Below are positions 27,901 to 37,561 of a stretch of 64,000 nt of DNA, one piece after another. Every line of letters begins with the position of its first letter. Position 1 is the first letter of the stretch. A program made the position numbers and the translations under genes. Location of the stretch: positions 111,893 through 175,892 of the forward strand of contig QLIY01000236.1 of assembly GCA_003260075.1 (NCBI GenBank). Reading direction: 5' to 3'. The notes under the pieces are model-generated. The model saw only the letters and a program-made list of their open reading frames with translations, made no database searches and had not been told where the DNA came from. The DNA comes from Phallusia mammillata (lineage: Eukaryota > Chordata > Ascidiacea > Phlebobranchia > Ascidiidae).

Positions 27901-30900
27901 ATTTGACGCTTCCGCTTGGTAGTGCGAAATGTGTAAGGTTATTGGTAGAACACGCCACCCGATTTTAATCAAAAACTCAGTACGACGTGTAAGGTCAGTA
28001 ACTGGAAAAAACCTGTTCAAATTATTTTTATTTGAGGAATTTAATCTAAAAAATACCATAAATTTTTTACCATAAATTATATCCAGCAAAAAGTTGCGGT
28101 AGATGTTTTTTTTACAGAAAAATCGATGAAGCCCATAAATTACCATAAATTATATCCAGCAAAAAGTTGCGGTAGATGTTTTTTTAAAGAAAAATCGATG
28201 AAGATGTGAATTCATTACAGTTTCGGGTTCCGTGCGCTGCGGTAACACGAGAATGCCTCCGTTTGTGTTGCCGACCTGTGCTTGTTGTTACAAAGTAACG
28301 AAACAGATTGCTCGCTGTCTTGGGTATCGGCACTTATCCCAGTTTTAATCACAGGATTTTGCAGCAAACTTTGGTAACCTGTCAGAGGGTCAGATACTGC
28401 TCAATCAATTGATTCTAACTTTTAGTTTCATATACACTATACACGGACCTGTTCATAAGTTTAATGAGGAAAGTGTGGTGGTTTTAACTGTGTAATTGAT
28501 GTGGCTCCTCATATCACTGATGATGGCACGAGCATTTGCCGAAACGTTTGAATAATAAAGCATGTCGCCTTTTACGTCTGATTGGGCCGTTATTTTACTC
28601 ATTAATCTTGTTGGTTTATCATTAAATTAAATTTATTTCAGGCTATTGAAAACCAATGGTATTGTTAAACGTGTATAGGCTAGTGTTGGAAAACTTCAAT
28701 GCAAAAGTAAGCTAAGGCCTATTACCCCATGGAATTACAAAACTGCGTCTCACTAGGCCTAGGCCTACATTCATATTCATAAGCAGTTTGGTTTTGGTAT
28801 AAGCCCTCTTGATAAGTAGCCTTCAAGCTTCCAGCGTTAACAACCAACAACACGTTAATTCTGCAACTTTATGCTTAGCATACCAACGCGCCTTGTGGTA
28901 AACTACCGCACCCGTACCCCAATTTCCAGCTATGTTTACCAGAAAGCAAATTAACTTTCCCACAACCCCACGTTTTACGGTTTCCCGTTTTAGACTGGAG
29001 ACCAGCTCCAATGCCATCACCTGTTGAATCGATGCCATATATGGCAAGAACGTGGCTGGATTTGAGGTCGCGACACGCCGGGATTTTGGGCGATTTATGT
29101 GTTGTCTGTAGACGGATATATTCATTGAAATCTTTTGGTGGCCTATTTCGACTGGTTGTTTGTGCACAAGCAATTGGAAGTGGATTAGAAGTGACTTTGT
29201 GGCTCACTTGAAATGTGTCGCGCATAGTTCAGGTCACGGTTATATTAAACCGTTGTTTAGGGTTTAGGCAATATGACTCTTATTTCTTATGTTTGTAGCT
29301 TGTTAAAGCTCTAGAAGGTTGGAAGGTTAAAGCATGTTGGATCCATTAATTGCAAGGGACTGTTTTTTTTTACATGAAAGCATCAAGCCAATAAATATTA
29401 AGCTGCAAACAGTGTAGCCTACACTGTTTCGACCTACAAGGCTTACCTATATCTTTCGTAAAAAATGCACTCAAATATTAAACGATACGATAAGTTACAA
29501 CCAAATCGCAACAAGTAGGCAACGACAGTGCTCTTAAACCTGTATTCCTCCCATGCACCATTTTTAACCGATACTACGATCCAATACGTCCTTGTGATTG
29601 ATGTAAGGTAGGCTATCAGTTAAGTGGCTTTAGGCCCGTTTACAGACACTAGCTACTAAAATGCAAATATTTGCATTAGGCTACTAAAATGCAAATATTT
29701 TTGGTGAGCCTCTGTGCAGCCCTGATGACTGGTGTGGTGTACCCTGTGGTTCACAGTGCACCCAGGTTAAAGAGGACTGCGATACGGCATGCTATGAGAA
29801 ACCATTAAACTAAGGTGCAATCGCAACCTTTTTTCTACGAAAATCGACTATGTACATGTGTGCAAGTTTAACATCCCTTCACAATCTTATTACAGATCGG
29901 CAATGAAACGCAGCCCGTTTGCAAAACTCAAAGGAAGCCTGCGTGACTCGATTTCCCCACGTCGTCCTGTCCGCGTGGTGTCGCCACGGAGGTCGAAATC
30001 GGATCCAAGCATTTTCGCGGAAACAGCTGCAGAGGGACCGAACACTTACTACAATATTAACGAGGACGGGACACCGAAAAGCGTACAACCTGAAACGTAA
30101 TCACAATTTCAATGATTTTAACTTTGTCCTGCGCTTTTCAGCTATTCTTGTTAATATTCGCACAAAAGCTCTAATTTGATAACGCAAATCTTCAGAATAG
30201 TCAACTCCAAACAAATCATTTTAATTCAGGCTTTCCCATAACTGATACTACAACTTCACATGTTTTCATAATTTGGGGCATATGTTTATAGCACTGACCA
30301 CATTAGTCTGCTAGTTAGGAGAGATATAAAACATAAAACGACAATTTTATCCTTCAGAAAGCGACCTTCTAAGCTGGCTCCACACCGCAGGAAGAATCAG
30401 AAGCAAAGCAGGAGACAAACCGCTCCAGTGGACCTTGCTTACCAAACACATCAAAGAAAGAAATACAAAACCCTGGTGTCTTTGAACGCCCAGACGTTAC
30501 GCAAGGTAATGTTTCTTTTCTGCGGGTAGCAAGTGACATGTTTCCATAGACCCCAAATCAAATCTTTGGGGGTAGCATACTATCATTTGGCAACAAACTA
30601 TACAGAACCAATGCCGTAGTATTAAACGCTGCAAGTAGCCTGTAACTGATGAGTCTTTGAAATTGGCCAGGGCAAGTGTATGTGTAAACTTTGCTCTGTA
30701 ATGGGTAAGCTTGTCTGGTTTGAATTTTACTTAACTTTTACTAAAAATAATAATAATTGTTTCAACTTCAAGCATAGCCTAAACATATTGGTTTATTACC
30801 TTTCAATGGTCATCCGTATTTTACTTTATCGGTCATGCCATTGAGTTTTTCCCAAACTCAGGTAAATATGTTCCAATAACATGTGGCAACTTTCTGTATA

Positions 30901-32887
30901 GGTTACGGAAAGATGGTTGTCCGAATGGAGAAACAAACTTCCAGTTGGTGGATTCCTTATCACTTCTTGGTCTGACGTTGCACTTGAAAGCCACAGACCA
31001 CTTTGCATGATTGGCAACAGTGTCGTGTATAGCTCGATATCAACCGGGAATAACCAGTTTAAACTGGCTTGTCAGGTTCGTATAAGCATCAAATTTGAAA
31101 GGAATACCTGTGTAACCTAAAGTAGACCACCATTAAAACAACACTACATACCGACTGTGTAACTTGTGGATCCTTTGAAAACGCACTACAACAACCGTTT
31201 GGATTTGTCCAGTGCACCATTAAAAAGCCATCTGTGTGTTCCATAAAAACAGTCAATAACTTGATTTGTCGTTCATAAGACATTTGGTAGCATACACCTT
31301 CGTTCCTTAACTCCACTCTGTAACTGAAAATAGTCGTCGATTTAAAAGTATCGAAAACACTTACAAGCATAATGTAGGTTGAAATAGTTTACAATACTGG
31401 GGTAATGTCCTCTAAAAGTATTGAAAACATTTATTAAGCTTAATGTAGGTAAAATACCTACTAGATTTGTACAACTGCAAGAAATAGTTTACTCTACAAA
31501 TCAATACAACAAGGCTCAGAAACGTACTCGAAAGGCATTTGCCGAAGCGAATCATTTTCTTTCCGTCTTTCATCATAGCCTTAAAGTTAAAAAACATAAT
31601 TAAAAAAACACTTCCACAGTTGTATGACCAACTTGATGTGGATGACCCGATGGTTCGAAGACTAGAAAGTTGCGCATCTCTTCCGGCTCATCCCAATACG
31701 TGTGGAGTCTGCAGTCATTTCCCTTGTCGAGTACCAAGATCCCTCCTTGACCCCAACTCCCGTGGTGGTGCTGCTGATGCTCTTTGCGTGGTTCTCTCCA
31801 GCAGACCTTACCAGTCCATGCAGGTCGGTTGGAAAAAAGTGGCATTTTCGGGTTGTTTTTGTGTTGACATTGTGGCTTGCAACTTACTTAGGGATGTGTT
31901 TTGAAGCATAGCCACACCGTACTGGCCCAACTGTAAGCGTTTTTTATTAATATAAGTGAGTGGTGCAGACTTAAATCGTACAAAAAAAAAGTTTGCCATG
32001 GGTAAGAACGTTAAGAAGCCTTGCAACCGAAAATATTGAAACAGTGATTTGTTTTGGACGAAATGAATGAGGATGTGGAAATTCAACACCTACATTATTT
32101 TTCTGTGTTTCTAACTTCTGACATACCTTATACATAGGAACACTTGGACCGCGTGGTTGCAAAGGAAGAACCGACCGAATACCATCGGCAAGTCCTCATC
32201 ACGGTGTTGCAGCTCCTCCAGGGAATGCGGCATCTCCTCTCATCCGGGTTCGATCTTCCCAGCGTCAGCTCGGAGCACCTAGTCATCACGGAGGAGCGCG
32301 GATTCCTTCAGATTCTTCCACATCTCGACTGGAGCGATTCCGATGCTCCTCCGGATCGCAGGGATGTCAACAAAGTCTTGGACGCTTACCAGAGCTCCGA
32401 CTCTGATTCCAATCCTCCTCCGCGACGGTTAACTCATACTCAACAGGTCGCACGCCTTATCAAAAAACTTCTTCAGAACGGATGCTTAGTCTCAAGTGCA
32501 GGTTTAGGGAGACCCGGAGACCGAAACTCAGCGGCATCCACCGTTTCCAGGGTTGTTGTCCCGGGAACGAAATTTTCATCTGCAATCAAGCACCTCATCC
32601 ACTTCCTGGAGTCAGGTCCTCCTCCTGGGATTCAGGAAGCGATTGATGTCGTCCAGTGCGCTCTCTGGGGTCCGGAGGACTTGGAGGATGTTGGAGTCGA
32701 CGATGTGAGCCCCTACTCCGCATTAGAGCTTTGGATTGAGATGGAACAGGCAAAGCTGGTTAACAGTTTAGCGGTGCTAACTCCCGGAGAGCGCTTGTTG
32801 CCTGTTTCCTTCTTAAAACATCAGTATTTTGCCACCATTCACCCGGAGGTGTTGTTTAAAGGCCTTAAAGTTCTGCAGAGGATTTGA
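12931..32887 (+). CDS. PEAK1: PEAK1/PRAG1-like pseudokinase scaffold, 13 coding exons
   Basis: A large signalling scaffold of the NKF3/PEAK pseudokinase family. Coding exons: 12931-16720, 17685-19448, 20376-20630, 21519-21820, 24008-24149, 25297-25484, 25609-25721, 27414-27613, 29896-30096, 30358-30505, 30902-31075, 31620-31823 and 32138-32887; all phases agree once poly-G artefacts in exon 2 are removed. The first exon holds a disordered Ser/Pro-rich region. Exon 4 encodes a basic-acidic motif (NPVSFFKRLLRNKKDQDEEEE) resembling one in vertebrate PEAK1. Exons 10-13 match the family's split helical-bundle-plus-pseudokinase module: DVALESHRPLCMIGNSVVY, then YHRQVLITVLQLLQGMRHLL, then CALWGPEDLE, then a final helical part ending FATIHPEVLFKGLKVLQRI. 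The catalytic HRD and DFG motifs are absent. The first in-frame ATG after the acceptor is 12931; the frame is open back to the acceptor, so an upstream exon could extend it. The product would be roughly 2,700 residues. PEAK1 versus PRAG1 orthology is not resolved. AATAAA lies at 33364-33369. Confidence 0.85.
14433..14475 (+). other. proline-rich segment in PEAK exon 1
   Basis: Encodes the motif DLPPPPDLPPPPEPPKGDG, a polyproline stretch typical of SH3/WW or EVH1 ligands. A second site near 15223-15248 encodes PPPKLPPKQ, which fits the PxLPxK consensus bound by the CrkII SH3 domain, a known PEAK-family partner. Confidence 0.5.
16721..17684 (+). other. PEAK intron 1
   Basis: The intron opens gtatgg and ends ctcgccgcag, with phase 1. 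It contains a short TA-rich run near 17545-17566. Reading on past the donor gives a stop at 16758, so intron retention would truncate the protein before its kinase-like module. Confidence 0.7.
17939..17949 (+). repeat. poly-G run that shifts the PEAK exon 2 frame
   Basis: Eleven G inside coding exon 2. The correct upstream frame (phase 1 from exon 1, Ser/Lys-rich, ending ARHSSAG) and the downstream frame (VSALDRHKG) differ by one position across it. A run of 10 or 13 G would keep the frame, so a homopolymer-length error is the simplest reading. No flanking duplication was seen here. Confidence 0.7.
18248..18257 (+). repeat. poly-G junction duplicating part of PEAK exon 2
   Basis: Ten G separate copies 18113-18247 and 18258-18392. 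Both copies encode the same peptide (SSDTFERE, then LEKGPSRSVG) with Y/H, D/N and R/Q differences, but in different frames. A single copy gives an uninterrupted exon. Confidence 0.8.
19449..20375 (+). other. PEAK intron 2
   Basis: Opens gtaaga and ends ttactggcag, phase 2. No RNA gene or complete mobile element was seen. Confidence 0.65.
20906..20916 (+). repeat. poly-G junction duplicating PEAK exon 3
   Basis: Eleven G separate copies of about 470-490 bp (20439-20906 and 20917-21404). The duplicated piece holds most of exon 3 (20376-20630), its donor and intron sequence. The second exon copy (20917-21109) keeps the frame and the donor but lacks its own acceptor, so it is unlikely to be a real extra exon. 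Confidence 0.8.
21821..24007 (+). other. PEAK intron 4 with a fold-back element
   Basis: A 2.2-kb intron from gtaatt to tgtttgcag. It carries the inverted-repeat element at 22364-22737. No other gene is visible inside. Confidence 0.6.
22364..22737. mobile_element. short element with 14-bp terminal inverted repeats
   Basis: The ends are ATAGGCCTACCATA (22364-22377) and its exact reverse complement TATGGTAGGCCTAT (22724-22737). The inner sequence carries repeated ggaggac/gtcctc motifs in both orientations. The flanks cttaga and cttaaa may be a 6-bp target duplication with one mismatch. The superfamily is not assigned. Confidence 0.5.
24659..24700 (+). mobile_element. hAT-like left end, fragment
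   Basis: The sequence cagtgtttctcaaccagtga resembles the CAGTGGTTCTCAACC end of hAT elements. No matching right end was found nearby, so this is at most a decayed fragment in PEAK intron 5. Confidence 0.3.
28068..28204 (+). repeat. tandem duplication of about 65-70 bp
   Basis: Two adjacent copies share accataaattatatccagc, gttgcggtagatg and gaaaaatcgatgaag. No poly-G lies between them, unlike the other duplications in the window. Located in PEAK intron 8. Confidence 0.7.
28517..28545 (+). ncRNA. hammerhead-ribozyme-like core in a dispersed repeat
   Basis: Reads CTGATGA, then a stem-loop closed by GGCA/TGCC (525-528 with 537-540), then GAAAC. This is the conserved hammerhead core arrangement (CUGAUGA - stem II - GAAA). 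Hammerheads of this kind are known in Penelope-like retroelements. Stem I and stem III are not convincing, so catalytic competence is doubtful. A diverged copy lies at 34035. Confidence 0.4.
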
Positions 32888-33363
32888 CCAGATTTTTGCG
32901 CTATGAATTGGAAACAAAATCGAATTCAATGCGGTTGAGTCCCAGAAGTAAAAGGAAGAATGAAACTCTATGGGAAAGGTCTTCAAACTAGAAGCGAACA
33001 TACGTTATAAATGATGCAGTTCAGACGCCTGACATTGTGGTTTTACCTTTGCATTTATTTAAGTGCAGGTGTTTTGCCTGTACTTGCTACGTTTTTCCTG
33101 TGACCACTACTTTGGGAGCCCAAAGCACTACTTTCTAACGCCTACACTTGTGTTACGCAATACTAAGGACCACTTATGCCTAATTTGCATATGGTCAATT
33201 TACCTTTTGGACTATGTTACTTAAATGCTAAAATGGGATTTCACTGGTCACAAAATCTACAATGATGCCTTTTAGAAAGCAAAAGCAACAAACATACATT
33301 CAGTTAACGCCATCCTTTCTTAGTGGTTGAAAAAAACATATTTCGAGTTACATGCTGCAGTGC

Positions 33364-33369
33364 AATAAA
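33364..33369 (+). terminator. candidate polyadenylation signal for PEAK
   Basis: AATAAA about 480 bp after the PEAK stop codon, the first canonical signal seen downstream on this strand. Confidence 0.45.
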
Positions 33370-34034
33370 GTAGTTCCTCCGGTGGCACCTTCTACCTAAG
33401 CAAGGATTTTGCACGTAAAATTGTGTGTGATCTCACGTCTAAACCGCTTGTTCCTGACACAGCCACCTGTTTGTATTGTGCATCGAAAACCGTTGATGGT
33501 ATCTTGTTTTTGTTTTTATTTTGCGCCCATTTATCGTTACTGCCCCAGCAATCTGTTACTAACAAATCGGCATTTTTTCGCTGCTTTTGCCAATGAAAAG
33601 AAAAGGGCGCATGATTACAAAGAAAGAAATACAAAAAAACACAAGTAAAAGCACTTTTGTCATGAGACTTAAATCGTTAATGCAATTTGAATGGCATGAA
33701 GTGCTAAAAACTAAAGCTTATGGATTAAAGATTTTTTTGGAGATTAAGTGAGTAAGGTAATTTGTTCTAAACTCGCGTATAAGAAGTCAATGTGGTCAAA
33801 AATAAAATTCATCATCACAGTTCAAAAACGCTTTGGAACTGCGGGTATCAAACATTATTATAAATCAACAGACAAGGCCGACAGACAAAAATTTAGTACT
33901 TAAAAACACAACACAATGGAATTTGTATCTTTTTAATAAAGACACTGGTCCAAAGATTAAAAAATCAGGTTTATAATATCTCAAAACAACCTTTATGGTG
34001 ATGCAGTTTTCTTCTATGTCTTATTTCAAGAGAA

Positions 34035-34066
34035 CTAATGATAGCACGAGAAGTTGCCAAAAAGTA
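34035..34066 (+). repeat. diverged copy of the hammerhead-like repeat
   Basis: CTAATGATAGCACGAG followed by aagttgcc matches 20 of 24 positions with the core at 28517-28540. The CTGATGA box is mutated and the following GAAA reads AAAA, so this copy should be inactive. Confidence 0.4.
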
Positions 34067-34610
34067 AATAAACAAGGTAGACGCTTTAACATTTGGGGCA
34101 GAAATCCTAATGAAAAAATAGTGCATTTAACTATCACGGACGTTTCTGGTAAATAGCAACTTGCCAATGATTTACTTGCAATTAACTGTTTGAACTGACA
34201 CTAGGCTACGGTTTGGGATTTAGGATGCACAAAGACCAAATCGAAATTGTTATGAGGGTTCAGCTCTACTTATGCTGAACAATCACAGTGTACCAATTAA
34301 AAGAAATACAAATGGAAAAGAAGTCCTAACTGACAAAACTGGCGATAAATCAGTAAAAATCGGGCAAACTTTTGCAAGACTTACAAAGATATGGAAATAA
34401 AAAAACACAAATTGTCAAGTACAGTAAACAAACTGTCACATATAACTGTTTTTACTTTTTTAAAGAGAATAGAAAATACACCCATGACACAATGATGAAA
34501 ACTTGCATTGTGGAAAGAGATTTTACAATTTCTAAAGAGCAAAACCATAAACCCATAAGGTTGTAGATAAGCTACTTTCCCTTGGACCCCAATAAGGATT
34601 TCCCATACAT

Positions 34611-34616
34611 TTTATT
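34611..34616 (-). terminator. candidate polyadenylation signal for nicastrin
   Basis: AATAAA on the minus strand, about 290 bp past the nicastrin stop codon. Confidence 0.5.
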
Positions 34617-34902
34617 ATCTTGGTGTAGGATTGCAGAGGAATTAAATACAGTTATCAAACGTTGGTCATGGTAATCTCTACAACAGGCGTAGAAAAATTC
34701 GGACAAGTAAGGCAAAATGTTACTGTGAATCCAATGTCGTACTATTTCAGCACAAAAACAACGAATTTAAACAGAATTCGAAAAAATCATGTTCTAGTAC
34801 TGGCCTAGCAAAGTAAGGCCACAGAACGCAATTTTCTATTCAAATGGATTGTGGCTTACCGTTAAAACACAATGCCCTGGTTTAATAGGGTTCGACAGCA
34901 CG

Positions 34903-35147
34903 TCATAATGGTGGTGTCGAACGGAAAAGCACGTTTGCTTTGGAGTTGACAAAATATACGGATGTAAAACCTAAGACGAGCATGATGCAACCAGCCAGCA
35001 GAACCATTCCCTGCGAATAACACAAAGTTTCAGTTTATTCTTCTTCTGAGACTATTCGTTGACACTTTATTTTTTATAGTCGTAAAATAATTTAACAACA
35101 GAAAACAAATGGAGAAAAATATAAGCATTGTTAAATTTAACTGTGTT

Positions 35148-35188
<41 letters not shown>

Positions 35189-37470
35189 GCGCGTATCCAT
35201 TCCCACGACTTGATGGTTCTCTACAATCTACAACTCTACATGAACCTCGGTGAATCCGAACACGATTGTACTGGCAGTTGTTATAAACCACAACATAAGT
35301 GCAACTAAATTGTTACCAAATTGCCATTGTAAAGCATAAAATCCCGATTGGTTGATGAGGAATCAGCGTTTTTTTGGATTGTGTGCGCTTTGTATAAGAA
35401 ACACTACAAATTGTTTGTACCTTGATTTGTTTTACCTAAATAAGGCGAAGATTCGAATAAACCGAATGGGGTTTAACCAAGGTTTGCTCACTTTTTTAAG
35501 CTTGTACCACAAACAGTTTTAACTACTACTTTATGGTATAATTTTTGTTTTTTGCTGTTATCTATGCAAATGAATTGGTTGCACATTAATCCATGAAAGT
35601 TTTACCGGAGAAACTGACAAACTATAAGAAAAAATACATCTCAAAATACAAATTGTGTATATTGGTCTGCATAACTCAAACACCCTTCTTGCTCACAAAA
35701 GTATTTCTGTTTACCTGGCTAGTTTCGTCTTGCTGAAGAAACATGGTCAATTTAAAGGCGTTCTTTGACCACCTACTTTCAGTCCATAGTCCGGCGGTGC
35801 TGGCACTATCTGTATATGGCACAACAATAATGTTTTAAGGTCAAAAACCTTCACAAAAGCCATTTGCTCTATTTGACAGAATACACTTACCTTTATCAAA
35901 CTTGTTTTGTTGCAATGCAGGCGACACAGCGGCAGTGTCAAACGTTGATGACATCACACACGTGTTGTTTCGAGTTGTAGAGTTATAAACTGGCCCACTT
36001 AAGTAAAAATACCGAGAGGTTTGGTCCTGGGGAATCAAAATAAACAAGTTTATATTAAAAACGTATCTGGTTTATAATAATAATAATATATGTCTGTAGG
36101 AGGAAAAGCTTGTTCCACACACATATTGACCAATACGTAAAGCAAACTTTTATACATACTTACGGCAGATTATAACTTAATAATAACCCAAGTAACAGCT
36201 TGAAACATGGTACAAAATCATATGCGTACACTACACGCACTACAAAGCAAACACCACCTTTTAAATTTGGCAGAACATGCTATGCTTTTGCTTAAATAAT
36301 TCTGTTCTACGTAATGCCTTAGTCAGTGGCAATTTAAGACACGGGCGGGGTTATTCAAAATTTGATATGTATTCAACAGTGGAGTTATGAGCACTTACTG
36401 ATGCATTTGCCACGCAAGTCGTTTGGTTGAGATGCGGTTGGCTTACACCGGTGAAGTACACGAGTAAATAACTGGCAAATCCGCTAGGTAGCGTCAGAGT
36501 GTTGGCTCCTTGGTAAACTGACGTGTACCTGAACGTAAGTTGTCGTTGTACAAGTGTGCGTCGCTTATACAAAAGGTTTTAATCACACGTATGTACAATG
36601 ACACCATGCAAAGGTGACATAAAAATCAAGTGTGCATGTGCAAAAACGGGATGACATGTCATATGACAACATTTAACACAGAAATCATGTTACACGCAAT
36701 TTTTAATTCCATGGGGGGGGGGATACGACAACATTTAACACAGAAATCATGTTACACGCAATTTTTAATTCCATTTATATTAAGTTAAAAGTGTGCCGGT
36801 TAAAAGTATACACGCTTTTCGAAACAACAGGCCTGTCTTTATAGACATTTCCAACCTTTAAAAAATATATAACAAAAAAGCATGTAAATACCTTGGCAAG
36901 GGCGAATTCGGCAGTTTTACAGCAGAAACTTGATTCGTGGGAAGAACTTTTTGAAACAACGAGCAGTTTGCCTTATAGAGGTAGCAGTATAGCAGTTGAG
37001 CTGTTAAGTTGCTTTCCACCTTAACATCTGTGGGTACTGTCGTTTTTCCACTGGCAAGTTTGTACAGTATTCCTGCTGCCATGGTTGCCACATCAGTTAG
37101 TTTCTTGAAAAAGAGTGAAACTTGTTTGTTGAAATATACCAATTGCGGGCAAGTAATATCAAATTGTGATATTTTATGTGTTCAAGCAAACGAAGTTGTA
37201 GTCTTATATTTGCGTATACATACAAAACTTCCCAACAAGTTTAAATACGTACACATCTAAAAACAGGCAGTTTATCCGTTTGAAACACCAATCATTTAAT
37301 AATTCATTTGTACAAATCTTTATTGACCCAAAACAGCTTGTAAATATTTAAGTTGAAAAATCAGATGATTTTCAAACGCTCAGCAGAAAGTAATTAAAGG
37401 CATTGTGTATTTAGTTCGAGTTTCTTTTTTTCAGTTTGTGGTAAAAGTGTTTCCAACCTGTCGGACACTA

Positions 37471-37561
<91 letters not shown>

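Larger units (their letters stand above)
32888..34902. other. intergenic region between PEAK and nicastrin 3' ends
   Basis: The two genes converge here. AATAAA at 33364-33369 (+) fits the PEAK 3' end, and AATAAA on the minus strand at 34611-34616 fits nicastrin. The diverged hammerhead-like repeat at 34035 lies between. No gene is seen. Confidence 0.6.

Noticed and set aside
28823..29225. Two overlapping 116-codon minus-strand frames in PEAK intron 8
   Set aside because: No family similarity and two frames of equal length; possibly a decayed mobile element, but not supported.
30647..30662. CTGATGA followed by GAAA as another hammerhead
   Set aside because: Only six bases lie between the boxes, so no stem II can form.
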